64,000 nt of DNA from JBGTFE01 sp036403235 (GCA_036403235.1 DASWRI010000044.1:9693-73692); one strand, 5' to 3'. Positions 34,209 through 45,355 are shown, numbered from the stretch's first letter. Translations and numbers: made by a program. The notes: a model not told the origin generated them from the letters alone.

Positions 34209-35600
34209 TTAAAACAATTCGTCCATCGCTTCATCGAGATTTCTGACGCCGACGACGCGGATTCCGAGAAGTTTTCCAAGTCCGGTTTTATTTGTCGCGG
34301 GCAGAATCAATTTCTTAAAACCGAGCGTCTGCGCTTCTCTCGCTCTGGATTGCGCCTGAAGGACGCCGCGAACTTCGCCGGTCAAGCCGATTTCGCCAAA
34401 AACGGCCGTGTCGGGCGGAATCTGCAAATTACGATAGCTCGAAGCAATCGCCGCAATCACGCCCAAATCCGCCGCCGGTTCGTCGATTTCCAAACCGCCT
34501 GCGACATTGACGAAAACATCGTCGCCGCCGAGCTGGAAACCTAATTTTTTCTCCAAAACGGCGATTAAAAGCGATGTCCGGTTGTAGTCGAAGCCCTGCG
34601 CCATACGCCTGCCCGAGCCAAATTTCGTGCCCGAAACGAGCGCCTGAATTTCGACCAGAAGCGGGCGCGTGCCCTCCATGCAAACGGTCACGACCGAACC
34701 GGACGCGCCTTCGGGACGCTCCTGCAAAAAAACTTCCGAAGGATTTCCGACCGGATGCAAACCCTCGTTGGTCATCTCGAAAATGCCGATTTCGTTGGCC
34801 GCGCCAAATCGATTTTTGGTCGCGCGGATAATCCGGTGATTATGATGGCGGTCACCTTCGAAATACAAAACCGTATCGACGATGTGCTCGAGCGCTTTCG
34901 GCCCGGCAATCGAGCCCTCTTTGGTGACGTGACCGATAAGAAAAACGGGCGTTCCGGTCTGCTTGGCAAACATCATAAATTCTCCGGCGACGGCGCGCAC
35001 CTGCGAGACGCTTCCGGGCGCGGATTCGATTTTTGCGCTGAAAACCGTCTGAATCGAATCGACGATGACGAAATCCGGCTTCAGACGCTCGGTTTCCGAC
35101 AAGATGTTTTCGAGATTCGTTTCGGGCAGAAGAAAAAGATTTTCGGCATTTAGGCCGAGCCGCTCGCCGCGCATTTTTATCTGGCGTTCCGATTCTTCGC
35201 CCGAAACGTAGAGGACTTTGCCGCCCGAAGCACTTAATTTATCAGCCATTTGAATGACGATGGTCGATTTCCCGATGCCGGGCGAGCCGCCGATTAAAAC
35301 GAGCGAACCGGCGACGATTCCGCCGCCTAAAACTCTATCGAATTCCTCGATTCCGCTCGTCGCGCGCGCGTCGTCCTGCGATTCGATTTCGGCGTAGGAG
35401 ACGGGCTTAACTTCGCGAAAGGCGTTTTCGCCGAAGCGTACTCCCGCCGAAGAAGCTTTGCCGACCGCCTGCACCGTCGGGCGAAATTTTTCCTCGACGG
35501 CAGTATTCCATTCGCCGCAGTCGGAACACTGCCCAAACCATTTTCGCTCCTGTCGGCCGCAGTTCTGGCAGACGTAAATCGTTGAAGGTGTTTTTGCCAT
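34209..35600 (-). CDS. radA: DNA repair protein RadA
   Basis: The 463-aa Sms/RadA helicase has an N-terminal zinc finger (Cys11, Cys14, Cys25, Cys28), Walker A G-G-S-P-G-I-G-K-S-T (104-113), the RadA signature K-N-R-F-G (near 250) and a C-terminal Lon-like domain with F-V-N-V-A-G-G. It promotes branch migration during recombination. It is divergent from the small disordered protein and the PIN-TRAM/ispD/ispF group. Confidence 0.96.
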   Translation of the reverse strand: MAKTPSTIYVCQNCGRQERKWFGQCSDCGEWNTAVEEKFRPTVQAVGKASSAGVRFGENAFREVKPVSYAEIESQDDARATSGIEEFDRVLGGGIVAGSLVLIGGSPGIGKSTIVIQMADKLSASGGKVLYVSGEESERQIKMRGERLGLNAENLFLLPETNLENILSETERLKPDFVIVDSIQTVFSAKIESAPGSVSQVRAVAGEFMMFAKQTGTPVFLIGHVTKEGSIAGPKALEHIVDTVLYFEGDRHHNHRIIRATKNRFGAANEIGIFEMTNEGLHPVGNPSEVFLQERPEGASGSVVTVCMEGTRPLLVEIQALVSGTKFGSGRRMAQGFDYNRTSLLIAVLEKKLGFQLGGDDVFVNVAGGLEIDEPAADLGVIAAIASSYRNLQIPPDTAVFGEIGLTGEVRGVLQAQSRAREAQTLGFKKLILPATNKTGLGKLLGIRVVGVRNLDEAMDELF

Positions 35601-35763
35601 AAATTTATGTAGGAAAACGAGTCAAAATTCGTATTTTTCCGAGACGCTTTCTATTTTACCAGACATTGAAACATGCATAAAATCGGCATCGGCACGGAAA
35701 TTGTCTATAAATTTTACAACTCGCCCGAACGGGTCGAGAATTTTGATTTCAAGGGGTAAAAAT

Positions 35764-36012
35764 ATGGCGAACGACAACCAGAACAACGATTTTCAACCGA
35801 ACGAAGAACAAAACGAGCAAAGCGGAAGCGAGGGTTTTAAGGTGAGCAACCAGGGACAGGGCATCGGCGGCGGAAAGGGGCGTGAAGGCGGTCAGAAGGC
35901 CGGCCAATTTGCCGATGAAGATGATTTCGAAATGCAGACCGACCAGTCAATCGCGCAGGCCGCGCCCGGACAAACCGCGACGGCGACCAATCAGGGAAGC
36001 AGCAACGCATAA
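35764..36012 (+). CDS. Small disordered hydrophilic protein
   Basis: The ATG at 35764, behind an AAGGGG Shine-Dalgarno, gives 82 aa rich in Asn, Gln, Glu and Gly (NDNQNNDFQPNEEQNEQ; GQGIGGGKGREGGQK). The K-G-x-x-G-G segment distantly recalls KGG stress proteins, but the repeat is not complete. No fold or function can be assigned. A strong terminator follows. Confidence 0.6.
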   Translation: MANDNQNNDFQPNEEQNEQSGSEGFKVSNQGQGIGGGKGREGGQKAGQFADEDDFEMQTDQSIAQAAPGQTATATNQGSSNA

Positions 36013-36028
36013 TCTTTTGTTAATTTAG

Positions 36029-36071
36029 CAAAAATCGCGGGAAAACTGCTCACTTTTCCCGCGATTTTTTA
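36029..36071 (+). terminator. Strong intrinsic terminator
   Basis: AAAAATCGCGGGAAAA and TTTTCCCGCGATTTTT form a 15-bp stem with T-run, after the 82-aa gene. Confidence 0.9.
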
Positions 36072-36155
36072 TTTGACCGAAAATTAAAATTGTTCATCCC
36101 GGTGCTTGATTTTCATTATCGGTAAAACTAAATTCGTGATAAAATTCTTTCCGTA

Positions 36156-37304
36156 ATGAAACTTGACGTTCTCATAATCAGAATCGGATTCGTCGCATTG
36201 CTGATGGTGCTCGGCTTTATCCTCAATCCGTTTGAAAAAACGGCTCGGCTCGGTTTTGACTCAATCGGTAACGATATTCGACCGTTTTTGTCGGCCTTGT
36301 TCGGCGGCATTATCGCGCTTTTTATTATCGCCTTTGAAATGCGTGTGCGGCGCGTTTCGCTGAAAACTCTTATCGGCGCGGCCATCGGCTCGATTTTGGG
36401 AATTTTGGGCGCGTTTTTAATCGGCGTTCTGATTTCGATTCAAAAAGAAGCGGCGGTTTCAGCCGAAATGCAGACGTTCTTGACGATTTCACTGGCGTTT
36501 TTTATGGGCTACATCGGTCTCATGGTCGGCGCGGCGAAAGGCGAATATCTTGATTTATCGGTTCTGGGCGGGATTTTTTCCGACAAAAACGTCAAGCGCG
36601 ACTGCAAAGTCCTCGACACGTCCGTCATCATCGACGGGCGCATCGCTGACGTTGCCGAAACCGGATTTTTGGGCGGAACTTTGATAATTCCGCAGTTTAT
36701 TTTGACCGAGCTGCAGCAGGTCGCCGATTCGCCCGACTCGTCAAAACGCCAGCGCGGGCGACGCGGGCTCGACATGCTCCAGCGCCTGCGCAACAATTCG
36801 AAAATCGACATCCAGATTATCGAAACCGATTTTCCGCAGGTGCGCGAAGTCGATTTGAAACTAATCGAGCTCGGCAAACAGCTCGACGCCGTTATCGTCA
36901 CCAACGATTTTAATTTGAACAAAGTTTCGCAGCTTCGCGGCGTGCAGGTTTTGAATATCAACGAGCTCGCCAACGCGCTCAAACCGGTCGTTCTGCCGGG
37001 CGAAGCGATGCGCGTTTTTGTCTTGAAAGAAGGCAAGGAATACAATCAGGGCGTCGCATATCTGGACGACGGAACAATGGTCGTCATCGACAACGCGCGG
37101 CGGCTTATCGGCAAAACCGCCGACGTCGCGGTGACGAGCGTGTTGCAGACGACCGCCGGAAAAATGATTTTCGGGCGTCTTTGGGAAGAAAAAGACGAAA
37201 ATTACGAAAACTCGCCGAACATTCACGATTCGCGTGCGACCGGTTTCAGAAAAACCGCGCGCGATATGCAGAGCGTCAGTTTTATTCCGAATAACGAAGA
37301 ATAA
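36156..37304 (+). CDS. PIN-TRAM domain membrane protein (YacL-like)
   Basis: The 382-aa product has four N-terminal membrane segments (about 8-25, 45-65, 72-95, 105-125), a PIN nuclease domain beginning C-K-V-L-D-T-S-V-I-I-D-G-R (about 149-161) with VIVTNDFNLN (about 247-256), and a TRAM domain (about 280-340, EYNQGVAYLDDGTMVVID). PIN domains are metal-dependent RNases; TRAM binds RNA. The order yacL-like, ispD, ispF matches Bacillus. Confidence 0.92.
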   Translation: MKLDVLIIRIGFVALLMVLGFILNPFEKTARLGFDSIGNDIRPFLSALFGGIIALFIIAFEMRVRRVSLKTLIGAAIGSILGILGAFLIGVLISIQKEAAVSAEMQTFLTISLAFFMGYIGLMVGAAKGEYLDLSVLGGIFSDKNVKRDCKVLDTSVIIDGRIADVAETGFLGGTLIIPQFILTELQQVADSPDSSKRQRGRRGLDMLQRLRNNSKIDIQIIETDFPQVREVDLKLIELGKQLDAVIVTNDFNLNKVSQLRGVQVLNINELANALKPVVLPGEAMRVFVLKEGKEYNQGVAYLDDGTMVVIDNARRLIGKTADVAVTSVLQTTAGKMIFGRLWEEKDENYENSPNIHDSRATGFRKTARDMQSVSFIPNNEE

Positions 37305-37378
37305 GTGAAAAGTGAAAAGTGACAGGTGATAGGTTTTGTTTTCACTTATCACTTTTTAATTATCACTTATCACTTTTT
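37303..37378. repeat. Intergenic palindrome, GTGAAAAGT family (A4)
   Basis: It overlaps the PIN-TRAM stop codon and ends exactly at the ispD ATG. AAGTGAAAAGTGAAAAGTGA faces TCACTTATCACTTTTTAATT with several tandem CACTT words. No Shine-Dalgarno is left between it and ispD. Confidence 0.8.
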
Positions 37379-38092
37379 ATGAACGTTGCGATTATAGTTG
37401 CCGGCGGAAGCGGAACCAGATTCGGCGGCGAAATCCCGAAGCAGTTTGTCGAAATTTGCGGAAAGCCGCTCGTCGCGCACACGCTCGATGCGTTCGAAAA
37501 TTGTTCTTCGATTGACGAAATCGTCCTCGTTTTGCCCGCCGTTGAGCTCGAAAATTTCAGAAAAAAAAATAACTCGATTAAATTAAAAACGATTGTCGCG
37601 GGCGGAAAAACCCGCGCCGAATCGGTTTTTAACGGTCTGCAGGCTGTCTCCGGCAAAGCGGAAATCGTCGCCGTTCACGACGGCGCGCGCCCTCTGGTTT
37701 CCGCCGAAGAAATTTCCCGTACAATCGAAATGGCGAAAGAGACGGGCGCGGCGTGCCTGGTCGCGCCCGTCAGCGATACGATAAAAAAAGTTTCCGGCGG
37801 AAAAATAATCGAAACCGTCGACCGCGAAAACTTACGCCGTGCTCTGACGCCGCAGGCATTTCGGCTGGAGATTCTGCAAAAAGCGTTCGATGCGGCCGAT
37901 TTGAGCGAAGCGGCGACCGACGAATGTTTTCTGGTGGAAAAAGCGGGCTTTGAAATCGCGACGGTCGAAGGCAGCGCGAAAAACATCAAGATTACGACCC
38001 GCGAAGATTTGATTTGGGCAGAAGTTTTTTTAAGAGAGAAGTCGGATAATGGATGCCAGATGTTAGAATCCGGCTTCTTTTCTAAAATCTGA
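37379..38092 (+). CDS. ispD: 2-C-methyl-D-erythritol 4-phosphate cytidylyltransferase
   Basis: The 237-aa product activates MEP with CTP in the MEP isoprenoid pathway. It has the CTP loop VAGGSGTRFGGEIPKQF (7-23), VHDGARPLV (about 98-106), LTPQAF (about 155-160) and TDECFLVEKAG (about 178-188). The last 20 residues are unusual but harmless. It is 12 nt from ispF and must be co-transcribed. Confidence 0.95.
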   Translation: MNVAIIVAGGSGTRFGGEIPKQFVEICGKPLVAHTLDAFENCSSIDEIVLVLPAVELENFRKKNNSIKLKTIVAGGKTRAESVFNGLQAVSGKAEIVAVHDGARPLVSAEEISRTIEMAKETGAACLVAPVSDTIKKVSGGKIIETVDRENLRRALTPQAFRLEILQKAFDAADLSEAATDECFLVEKAGFEIATVEGSAKNIKITTREDLIWAEVFLREKSDNGCQMLESGFFSKI

Positions 38093-38104
38093 AATCTAAT
38101 ATTT

Positions 38105-38587
38105 ATGTATCGAATCGGTTTCGGCAGCGACGTTCATCGTCTGGTTGAAGGCAAAAAATTAATTCTCGGCGGCGTCGAGATTGAATCTGATAAAGGCGCG
38201 GAAGGACACTCGGACGCCGACGCGCTCTCACACGCCGTCACCGACGCGATTTTCGGCGCGCTCGCGCTCGGCGACATCGGCTCGCATTTTTCCGACGCGG
38301 AAGAACGCTGGCGCAACGCCGAAAGCTTTATTTTTCTGCGCTACGCGGTCGGTTTGATGAAAGAGAAAAATTTCAGAATCGGCAATGTCGATGCGGTCAT
38401 TCATCTGGAAAAACCGAAGCTGCGCCCGTTTATCGACGATATGCGCGAAAATCTGGCGAAAGTTTTGGAGATTGAAACTAATTGTATTAGTATAAAAGCC
38501 AAAACAGGCGAAAGCCTTGACGCCGTCGGCGAACGGCGCGCCATCAAAGCCGAAGCGGTTGTTTTACTTGAAAAGGAAAACGTTTAA
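38105..38587 (+). CDS. ispF: 2-C-methyl-D-erythritol 2,4-cyclodiphosphate synthase
   Basis: The 160-aa product has G-F-G-S-D-V-H-R-L (Asp9 and His11 metal ligands), G-H-S-D-A-D-A-L-S-H (about 38-47, third metal His), GDIGSHFSDAE and KTGESLDAVGERRA at the C-terminus. It closes the MEP cyclodiphosphate step after ispD. Confidence 0.96.
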   Translation: MYRIGFGSDVHRLVEGKKLILGGVEIESDKGAEGHSDADALSHAVTDAIFGALALGDIGSHFSDAEERWRNAESFIFLRYAVGLMKEKNFRIGNVDAVIHLEKPKLRPFIDDMRENLAKVLEIETNCISIKAKTGESLDAVGERRAIKAEAVVLLEKENV

Positions 38588-38676
38588 TCGAGCGAGAAAA
38601 TTTTTTCGATGTTTTATTTTTCAAGCCAAAACGCTCCCGAAAGACGAATTTATTAACCGCAACAAGGAGAAAAATA

Positions 38677-39405
38677 ATGAAGCGTTACATTTTTACGGCA
38701 ATCGTGTTTTCCCTGATGTTTGTTTTCGGCCAGTCGATTACGGCGCAGACAAAAACGGTCGATAAAACCAAAAAATCGCTGAAAACATTGAAAAATTCGC
38801 TCACCAAAAATAGCCGTTACGGCGATGAAATCATTTACTGGTTTAATCCGCTGAATTTCAAAAATTGTGAAGTCAGCTACCGTTTTGCGCGTTTGAATGA
38901 AAATGCTTCTGACCGTTTTGCCGCCGTCGCGGTTGACCGCACTTCGCCGCTTGCGAGGACGAATACGGTCAGAAACAGCGAGCTGCCGATTGCCCAAACG
39001 ACGAGCGTTTCGCAGCAAAACGGCAGAACGACAACCGCGCCGCAGGTGACCGCTAACGCAAACTTGAGCCAGCTAAATGCGCGCGCAAAAGTGTTTTATA
39101 ACAATAGTTTTCCGTATTATTACTACGGCATCGACCGCCGGACTTTTTATATGGAACAGGTCGTGACGATTGTCGATTTGTCGGAAATCGACCCGAATTC
39201 GATAAAGCTCCGGACGAGCCCGTTCGGACAGGAATATGTCTTTTTTAATTCGTTCAAAGACAAATCGGGAATTGGAAAGCAAATGTTCGGCAATAAAAAC
39301 GACATGATTGAAGTCGAATCGGATTTCGTTCCGGTTTCGGACAAGAAAAGCGCGCAGAAAATCAGCAGCGCGCTGGTCGAAGCCGTCAACGCCTGTCGCG
39401 AATAA
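38677..39405 (+). CDS. Secreted protein of unknown function
   Basis: An AAGGAG Shine-Dalgarno precedes the ATG at 38677. The 242-aa product has a signal peptide (core IFTAIVFSLMFVFG, cleavage after ITA-Q). The mature part has a Lys-rich start, a Thr/Asn/Gln-rich middle (about 100-130), YNNSFPYYYYGIDRRTFYMEQ and a Ser/Lys-rich end. I recognise no family. A terminator follows. Confidence 0.65.
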   Translation: MKRYIFTAIVFSLMFVFGQSITAQTKTVDKTKKSLKTLKNSLTKNSRYGDEIIYWFNPLNFKNCEVSYRFARLNENASDRFAAVAVDRTSPLARTNTVRNSELPIAQTTSVSQQNGRTTTAPQVTANANLSQLNARAKVFYNNSFPYYYYGIDRRTFYMEQVVTIVDLSEIDPNSIKLRTSPFGQEYVFFNSFKDKSGIGKQMFGNKNDMIEVESDFVPVSDKKSAQKISSALVEAVNACRE

Positions 39406-39421
39406 TTCGAGAATTACAAAT

Positions 39422-39460
39422 AAAAAAGACCGCCGATTGTCACCGGCGGTCTTTTTTTAT
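39422..39460. terminator. Bidirectional intrinsic terminator
   Basis: AAAAAAGACCGCCG and CGGCGGTCTTTTTTT, with A-runs and T-runs on both sides, lie between convergent genes. Confidence 0.92.
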
Positions 39461-39478
39461 TTGTAATTCGAAACTGAT

Positions 39479-39997
39479 TTAGAAATTGTTCGGAAAATCC
39501 GCGCCATACTCTCTGCCGACGCGGAGAACTTCGTACCACGTCGTGCTTATATCCGAGACAAGCTCGTATTCATTCTGTCTGAAGTTGTCGGAAGTTTCCT
39601 CTCTAGCGGCTTCCTGTTCCATAAAATCGCCGTAATTTCTCCACGCGTTCATGTGCTCAGACCAGGCGGCCTGAAAATCTCTCGGGAAGTCGGAAACATT
39701 CATCGAGCTTGATTCAAAGTAGTATTGATTAATCAATTCGGCGCGTTTTGAGAAATCCGAGCTGTCAACCGACTCTGATTTTTCACGCGAAATACCGTTT
39801 CGTTTATCCTGTTCGAGAAACGTCTTGATTTTATAGCCCGTGTCTTTTCGACAACGATTGTTGGAGCTTCTGAATTCGTAGTTTTTTACCGGCGGGACTT
39901 GATAAATCAGCGCCGGCGAAAAAAGCAGGGCGATAAAGGCCGAAAAAGCGAATGTTGCGAAAAATGTTATTAGTGCTGCAATGTGTTTACTTCTCAT
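39479..39997 (-). CDS. Exported protein of unknown function
   Basis: The ATG at 39997 gives 172 aa with an N-terminal hydrophobic segment (IAALITFFATFAFSAFIALL) that may be an uncleaved anchor or signal. The mature part is acidic, with KNYEFRSSNNRCRKD and many Asp/Glu/Phe/Trp residues (FQAAWSEHMNAWRNYGDF). No family is recognised. It is divergent from the deoA-like gene, with 129 nt between starts. Confidence 0.6.
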   Translation of the reverse strand: MRSKHIAALITFFATFAFSAFIALLFSPALIYQVPPVKNYEFRSSNNRCRKDTGYKIKTFLEQDKRNGISREKSESVDSSDFSKRAELINQYYFESSSMNVSDFPRDFQAAWSEHMNAWRNYGDFMEQEAAREETSDNFRQNEYELVSDISTTWYEVLRVGREYGADFPNNF

Positions 39998-40126
39998 GGC
40001 AAGTTCTATTATTGCGCAAATTCTAAAAAAAGAAAATATTTTTCGGGAGAAAAACCGCTTTTCGTCTAAATTTTCAAAAATGGACATTTGGGCGAGCGTT
40101 GTGCGAAACTTGGACAAACTTTTTCT

Positions 40127-41443
40127 ATGAAACCACAGGAAATCATATCCAAAAAAAGAGACGGCTTTAAGCTCGAGCGCGAAGAAATACAAGAATTTAT
40201 CGACGGCGTAACCGATAAATCGTGGGCGGATTATCAAATTTCGGCGCTCCTGATGGCGATGTTTACGCGCGGTCTGGATTTGGACGAGCAAAACGCTTTG
40301 ACAAACGCGATGCTTCATTCGGGCGAGATTCTCGATTTTTCCGACATCACACAGCCGAAAGCCGACAAACATTCGACCGGCGGCGTCGGCGACAAAACTT
40401 CTTTGATAATCGCGCCCGTCGTCGCCGCGTGCGGCGTCGCCGTCCCGATGATTTCCGGTCGCGGCCTCGGTCACACCGGCGGAACGCTCGACAAGCTCGA
40501 ATCGATTAAAGGCTACAACGTCAGGCTTTCGACCGACGAATTTCGTCAGATTATCAAAACGTGCAATTTTGCGATGGCCGGCCAAACAGCCGAAATCGCG
40601 CCCGCCGATAAAAAATTGTATGCGCTGCGCGACGCTACGGCGACCGTTCCCTTTATTCCTCTGATTGTCGCTTCGATTATGTCAAAAAAACTGGCGGAAG
40701 GTCTCGACGCGCTCGTTTTGGACGTGAAAACCGGAAGCGGCGCGTTTATCCAGGAATTTGCCGAGTCAAAACGGCTCGCCGAAGCGCTCGTTAAGACGGG
40801 AAACGCTTTCGGCGTGCGGACGCAGGCGGTGATTTCGGATATGAGCGAGCCGCTCGGAAAATACGTCGGAAACGCGCTCGAAGTTTACGAATGTCTCAAG
40901 ATTTTGCGCGGCGAGGCGGAAATTGAAATGCGGCCGACGCTTGAGCTTTCAATCGAGCTCGCGGCGGGAATGTTGATTTTGGGCGGCGCGGCCGAGACGA
41001 TTGAAAATGCCAAATCAAAAATTAAAAATGTGATTGATTCGGGCGCAGCGCTCGAAAGATTTCGCCTCAACATCGAATGTCAGGGCGGCGACTTGAAAGT
41101 TTGCGACGCGCCCGAAACTTTGTTTGAAAATGATTTAATCGAATTTGCGATAAAAGCGAAAAAATCGGGTTTTGTCGCGGAAATCGACACATTTGCGCTC
41201 GGCGAAGCCATCGGCGCAATCGGCGGCGGCAGAATAAAAGCCGAAGACGGAATCGACCACGCCGTCGGTTACGCCTGCCGCGCAAAAATAGGCGACGAAA
41301 TTAAAGAAAACGAAACAATCGGCGTTTTATTCTGCCGCAATCAAAATCAAGCCGTCTCGATAAACGAAAAACTGCAAAGTGCTTACCACACGAGCGAAGA
41401 AAAACCGGAAGCTTTGAAATTAATAAAAACAATCGTCAGCTGA
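40127..41443 (+). CDS. deoA: Pyrimidine-nucleoside phosphorylase
   Basis: The 438-aa product has the thymidine/pyrimidine phosphorylase signature K81-H-S-T-G-G-V-G-D-K, then GRGLGHTGGTLDKLESI (about 111-127), DVKTGSGAF (about 204-212) and a C-terminal all-alpha/beta domain with AIGGGRI. It splits pyrimidine nucleosides with phosphate. The nucleoside-type ABC transporter parts (42.8-45.4 kb) lie just beyond the VWA gene, suggesting joint nucleoside salvage. Whether it is thymidine- or broad-specific (pdp) cannot be told. Confidence 0.93.
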   Translation: MKPQEIISKKRDGFKLEREEIQEFIDGVTDKSWADYQISALLMAMFTRGLDLDEQNALTNAMLHSGEILDFSDITQPKADKHSTGGVGDKTSLIIAPVVAACGVAVPMISGRGLGHTGGTLDKLESIKGYNVRLSTDEFRQIIKTCNFAMAGQTAEIAPADKKLYALRDATATVPFIPLIVASIMSKKLAEGLDALVLDVKTGSGAFIQEFAESKRLAEALVKTGNAFGVRTQAVISDMSEPLGKYVGNALEVYECLKILRGEAEIEMRPTLELSIELAAGMLILGGAAETIENAKSKIKNVIDSGAALERFRLNIECQGGDLKVCDAPETLFENDLIEFAIKAKKSGFVAEIDTFALGEAIGAIGGGRIKAEDGIDHAVGYACRAKIGDEIKENETIGVLFCRNQNQAVSINEKLQSAYHTSEEKPEALKLIKTIVS

Positions 41444-41532
41444 GAAAGTTTTTCTGCAAGCCGCGTAAATTTTGTTCGTTCTTTTTTCAGATGTAAAAAA
41501 CATCGGGAATCAGAAAAACAGGAGCGAATAAA

Positions 41533-42711
41533 ATGGAAAAGTTTTCTTATAAATTTGCCGCGTTGCTGCTGGCTTTTAGCGTCGGAGTCGCTATCGCCGG
41601 CATTTTTTATTTTCGGGCGAAAACCGAGCCCGCCGAGCAGCCGGAAATCATCGTCAGGGAAAATACAAAGCAAAATTTTAACAGCGCCGAAACGCTGGAA
41701 ATGATGTTTGTACTCGACACGACCGGCTCGATGGGCGGTTTGCTCGACGGCGCAAAACAGCGAATCTGGGGGATTATCAATGAAGTGATGCAGAAAAAAT
41801 CGCACCCGCAGGTCAGGGTCGGCCTTGTCGCCTATCGCGATAAAACCGATGAATATGTGACGAAAGTTACGCCTCTGACCGAAGATTTGGACAAAGTTTA
41901 CTCGACCTTGATGGATTACGAAGCGGCCGGCGGCGGCGACACGCCCGAAGATGTGCGAAGCGCGCTGGCCGAAGCCGTCAAAAACGGCGGCTGGTCGCAG
42001 TCGAAACAGGGCGTCGCGCAGATTATTTTTTTAGTCGGCGACGCGCCGCCGCAGAATTATGAAAACGTGCCGGACGTTTTGGCGACAACTTCGAAAGCCG
42101 TCAGGCAAAATATGATTGTCAACACGATTCAATGCGGCGATGCCATCGATACGAAGGAAATATGGCAGCAAATCGCGCAGTACGGCGAGGGGAAATATTT
42201 TGCCATCGCGCAGGACGGCGGCGTTCAGACAATCGGCTCGCCGTATGATGCGAGGCTGGCCGAGCTCGGCAGCAAAATCGGGCAGACATACGTCGCTTAC
42301 GGCGCAAATTCAAACACGAAAGCGGAAATGCAGGTCGTCACCGAATCGAAAATGGCGAACACGTCGACCAATTCGGCAAGAGCCGACCGCGCTCTGAATA
42401 AAGCGATTAACACCGAAGCTTACTCGGACGATTTACTACAGGACATCGAAAACGGCAGGACAAAACTGGAGAACGTCAAAAACGAAGATTTGCCGGTCGA
42501 TTTGCGAAATATGTCCGAATCCGAGCGCGGCGCGGAAGTCGAAAAACGGCTCGCCGAAAGAAAGAAAATTCGCGAGGAAATTTTGAATTTATCCAAACAG
42601 CGCGACGAATTTATCACGGCCGAACGAAAAAAGTCCGGCAAACAGACCGGCTTTGACGCGGCGGTCGCCGAAGCCCTCAACGAGCAGCTTTCCCGGAGAG
42701 GCATCAAATAA
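41533..42711 (+). CDS. von Willebrand factor A-domain exported protein
   Basis: The 392-aa product has an N-terminal membrane segment (about 8-27, LLLAFSVGVAIAG) and a VWA domain with the MIDAS motif D62-T-T-G-S-M-G, VRVGLVAYRD and GDTPEDVRSALAEAV. The C-terminal third is charged and helical. It is probably anchored outside the cytoplasm and binds partners through a metal site. Between deoA and the BMP gene its role in nucleoside uptake is unclear; the position may be coincidental. Confidence 0.85.
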   Translation: MEKFSYKFAALLLAFSVGVAIAGIFYFRAKTEPAEQPEIIVRENTKQNFNSAETLEMMFVLDTTGSMGGLLDGAKQRIWGIINEVMQKKSHPQVRVGLVAYRDKTDEYVTKVTPLTEDLDKVYSTLMDYEAAGGGDTPEDVRSALAEAVKNGGWSQSKQGVAQIIFLVGDAPPQNYENVPDVLATTSKAVRQNMIVNTIQCGDAIDTKEIWQQIAQYGEGKYFAIAQDGGVQTIGSPYDARLAELGSKIGQTYVAYGANSNTKAEMQVVTESKMANTSTNSARADRALNKAINTEAYSDDLLQDIENGRTKLENVKNEDLPVDLRNMSESERGAEVEKRLAERKKIREEILNLSKQRDEFITAERKKSGKQTGFDAAVAEALNEQLSRRGIK

Positions 42712-42715
42712 TCAA

Positions 42716-42756
42716 AAAGGGCAAGGTTTTCGCCTTGCCCAAATTTTTAAAGAACG
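42716..42756 (+). terminator. Intrinsic terminator
   Basis: GGGCAAGG-TTTTCG-CCTTGCCC with A-run before and T-run after follows the VWA gene and separates it from the BMP gene. Confidence 0.88.
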
Positions 42757-42801
42757 GTAATCTTATCCTCAGAAATACATTTCAACTCCCCGGAAAGGCT
42801 T

Positions 42802-43848
42802 ATGAAAAATACATTCTTTTTGCTTGTAATCGCTCTTTTAGCGTTTGGCGCGTCTTCGTGCACGACGCGCACGGAGGCACGGAAGGATTGCCGCATCAAA
42901 GTCGGCATCGTTTTCGACATCGGCGGGAAAAACGACCGCTCGTTTAACGCGGCGGCATGGGAAGGCGTCAAACGCGCCGCCAATGATTTGCCGATTTGCC
43001 TGAACGACGTCGAGCCGGGAAATCCGACTTCGATTGAGCCGGCGATGCGCGCTTTTGCCGAAAAGAATTTCGATTTAATCATCGGCGTCGGTTTTGCGCA
43101 AGGGCCGATTATGGCAAACGTCGCCAAAGATTATCCGAAAATCAAATTTGCCATCGTCGACGGCGTGATTCTTGAAGACGACGGCAAAACGCCGAAATCG
43201 AACGTCGCGTCTTTGGTCTTTCGCGAACACGAAGGTTCGTATCTGGTCGGGATGATAGCCGCCTCTAAATCGAAAACCGGCGTTTTGGGCTTTGTCGGCG
43301 GAATGAACATTCCGCTGATACACAAATTTGAGACCGGCTACGAGGAAGGCGCGCGCGCCGTAAATCCGAATATCCGCGTGATTGACAGCTACGTCGGCGT
43401 CACCGACGGCGCGTGGAACAATCCGGGCAAAGGCAAGGAGCTCGCGCTTTCGCAAATCGAAAAAGGCGCGGACGTGATTTTTACGGCGGCGGGAAATTCC
43501 GGCCTCGGCGCGTTCGACGCGGTCGAGCAATACGGCAAGACAAACGGCGAAGCCAACAAATTCGTCATCGGCGTCGATTCAAATCAAAACGCCGTCAAAC
43601 CCGGTTTCGTTTTGACTTCGATGGTCAAACGCGTCGATAACGCGGTTTACGACGTCGTCAAGGAAGTTCTCGGCGGCGATTTCAAAGGCGGCTTTCACGC
43701 ATTCGGACTTGAAAAGGACGGCGTCGCCTACGCGATGGACGACAACAATAAAGCCCTTATTCCGCCGGACGTAATCGCAAAAGTCGAAGAAGCCAAAAAG
43801 AAAATCGTCGCGGGTGAAATCAAAGTTACCGACGCGATGGCAAAATAA
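42802..43848 (+). CDS. BMP-family nucleoside-binding lipoprotein
   Basis: The 348-aa product has a lipoprotein signal with lipobox G-A-S-S-C20. The mature part carries PnrA/Med-type features: VGIVFDIGGKNDRSFN (about 35-50), FDLIIGVGF, KFAIVDGV, GFVGGMN and VITA-like core ending IKVTDA. Relatives bind purine nucleosides for ABC import. One nucleotide separates it from the ABC ATPase gene. Confidence 0.92.
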   Translation: MKNTFFLLVIALLAFGASSCTTRTEARKDCRIKVGIVFDIGGKNDRSFNAAAWEGVKRAANDLPICLNDVEPGNPTSIEPAMRAFAEKNFDLIIGVGFAQGPIMANVAKDYPKIKFAIVDGVILEDDGKTPKSNVASLVFREHEGSYLVGMIAASKSKTGVLGFVGGMNIPLIHKFETGYEEGARAVNPNIRVIDSYVGVTDGAWNNPGKGKELALSQIEKGADVIFTAAGNSGLGAFDAVEQYGKTNGEANKFVIGVDSNQNAVKPGFVLTSMVKRVDNAVYDVVKEVLGGDFKGGFHAFGLEKDGVAYAMDDNNKALIPPDVIAKVEEAKKKIVAGEIKVTDAMAK

Positions 43849-43849
43849 A

Positions 43850-45349
<1,500 letters not shown>

Positions 45350-45355
<6 letters not shown>

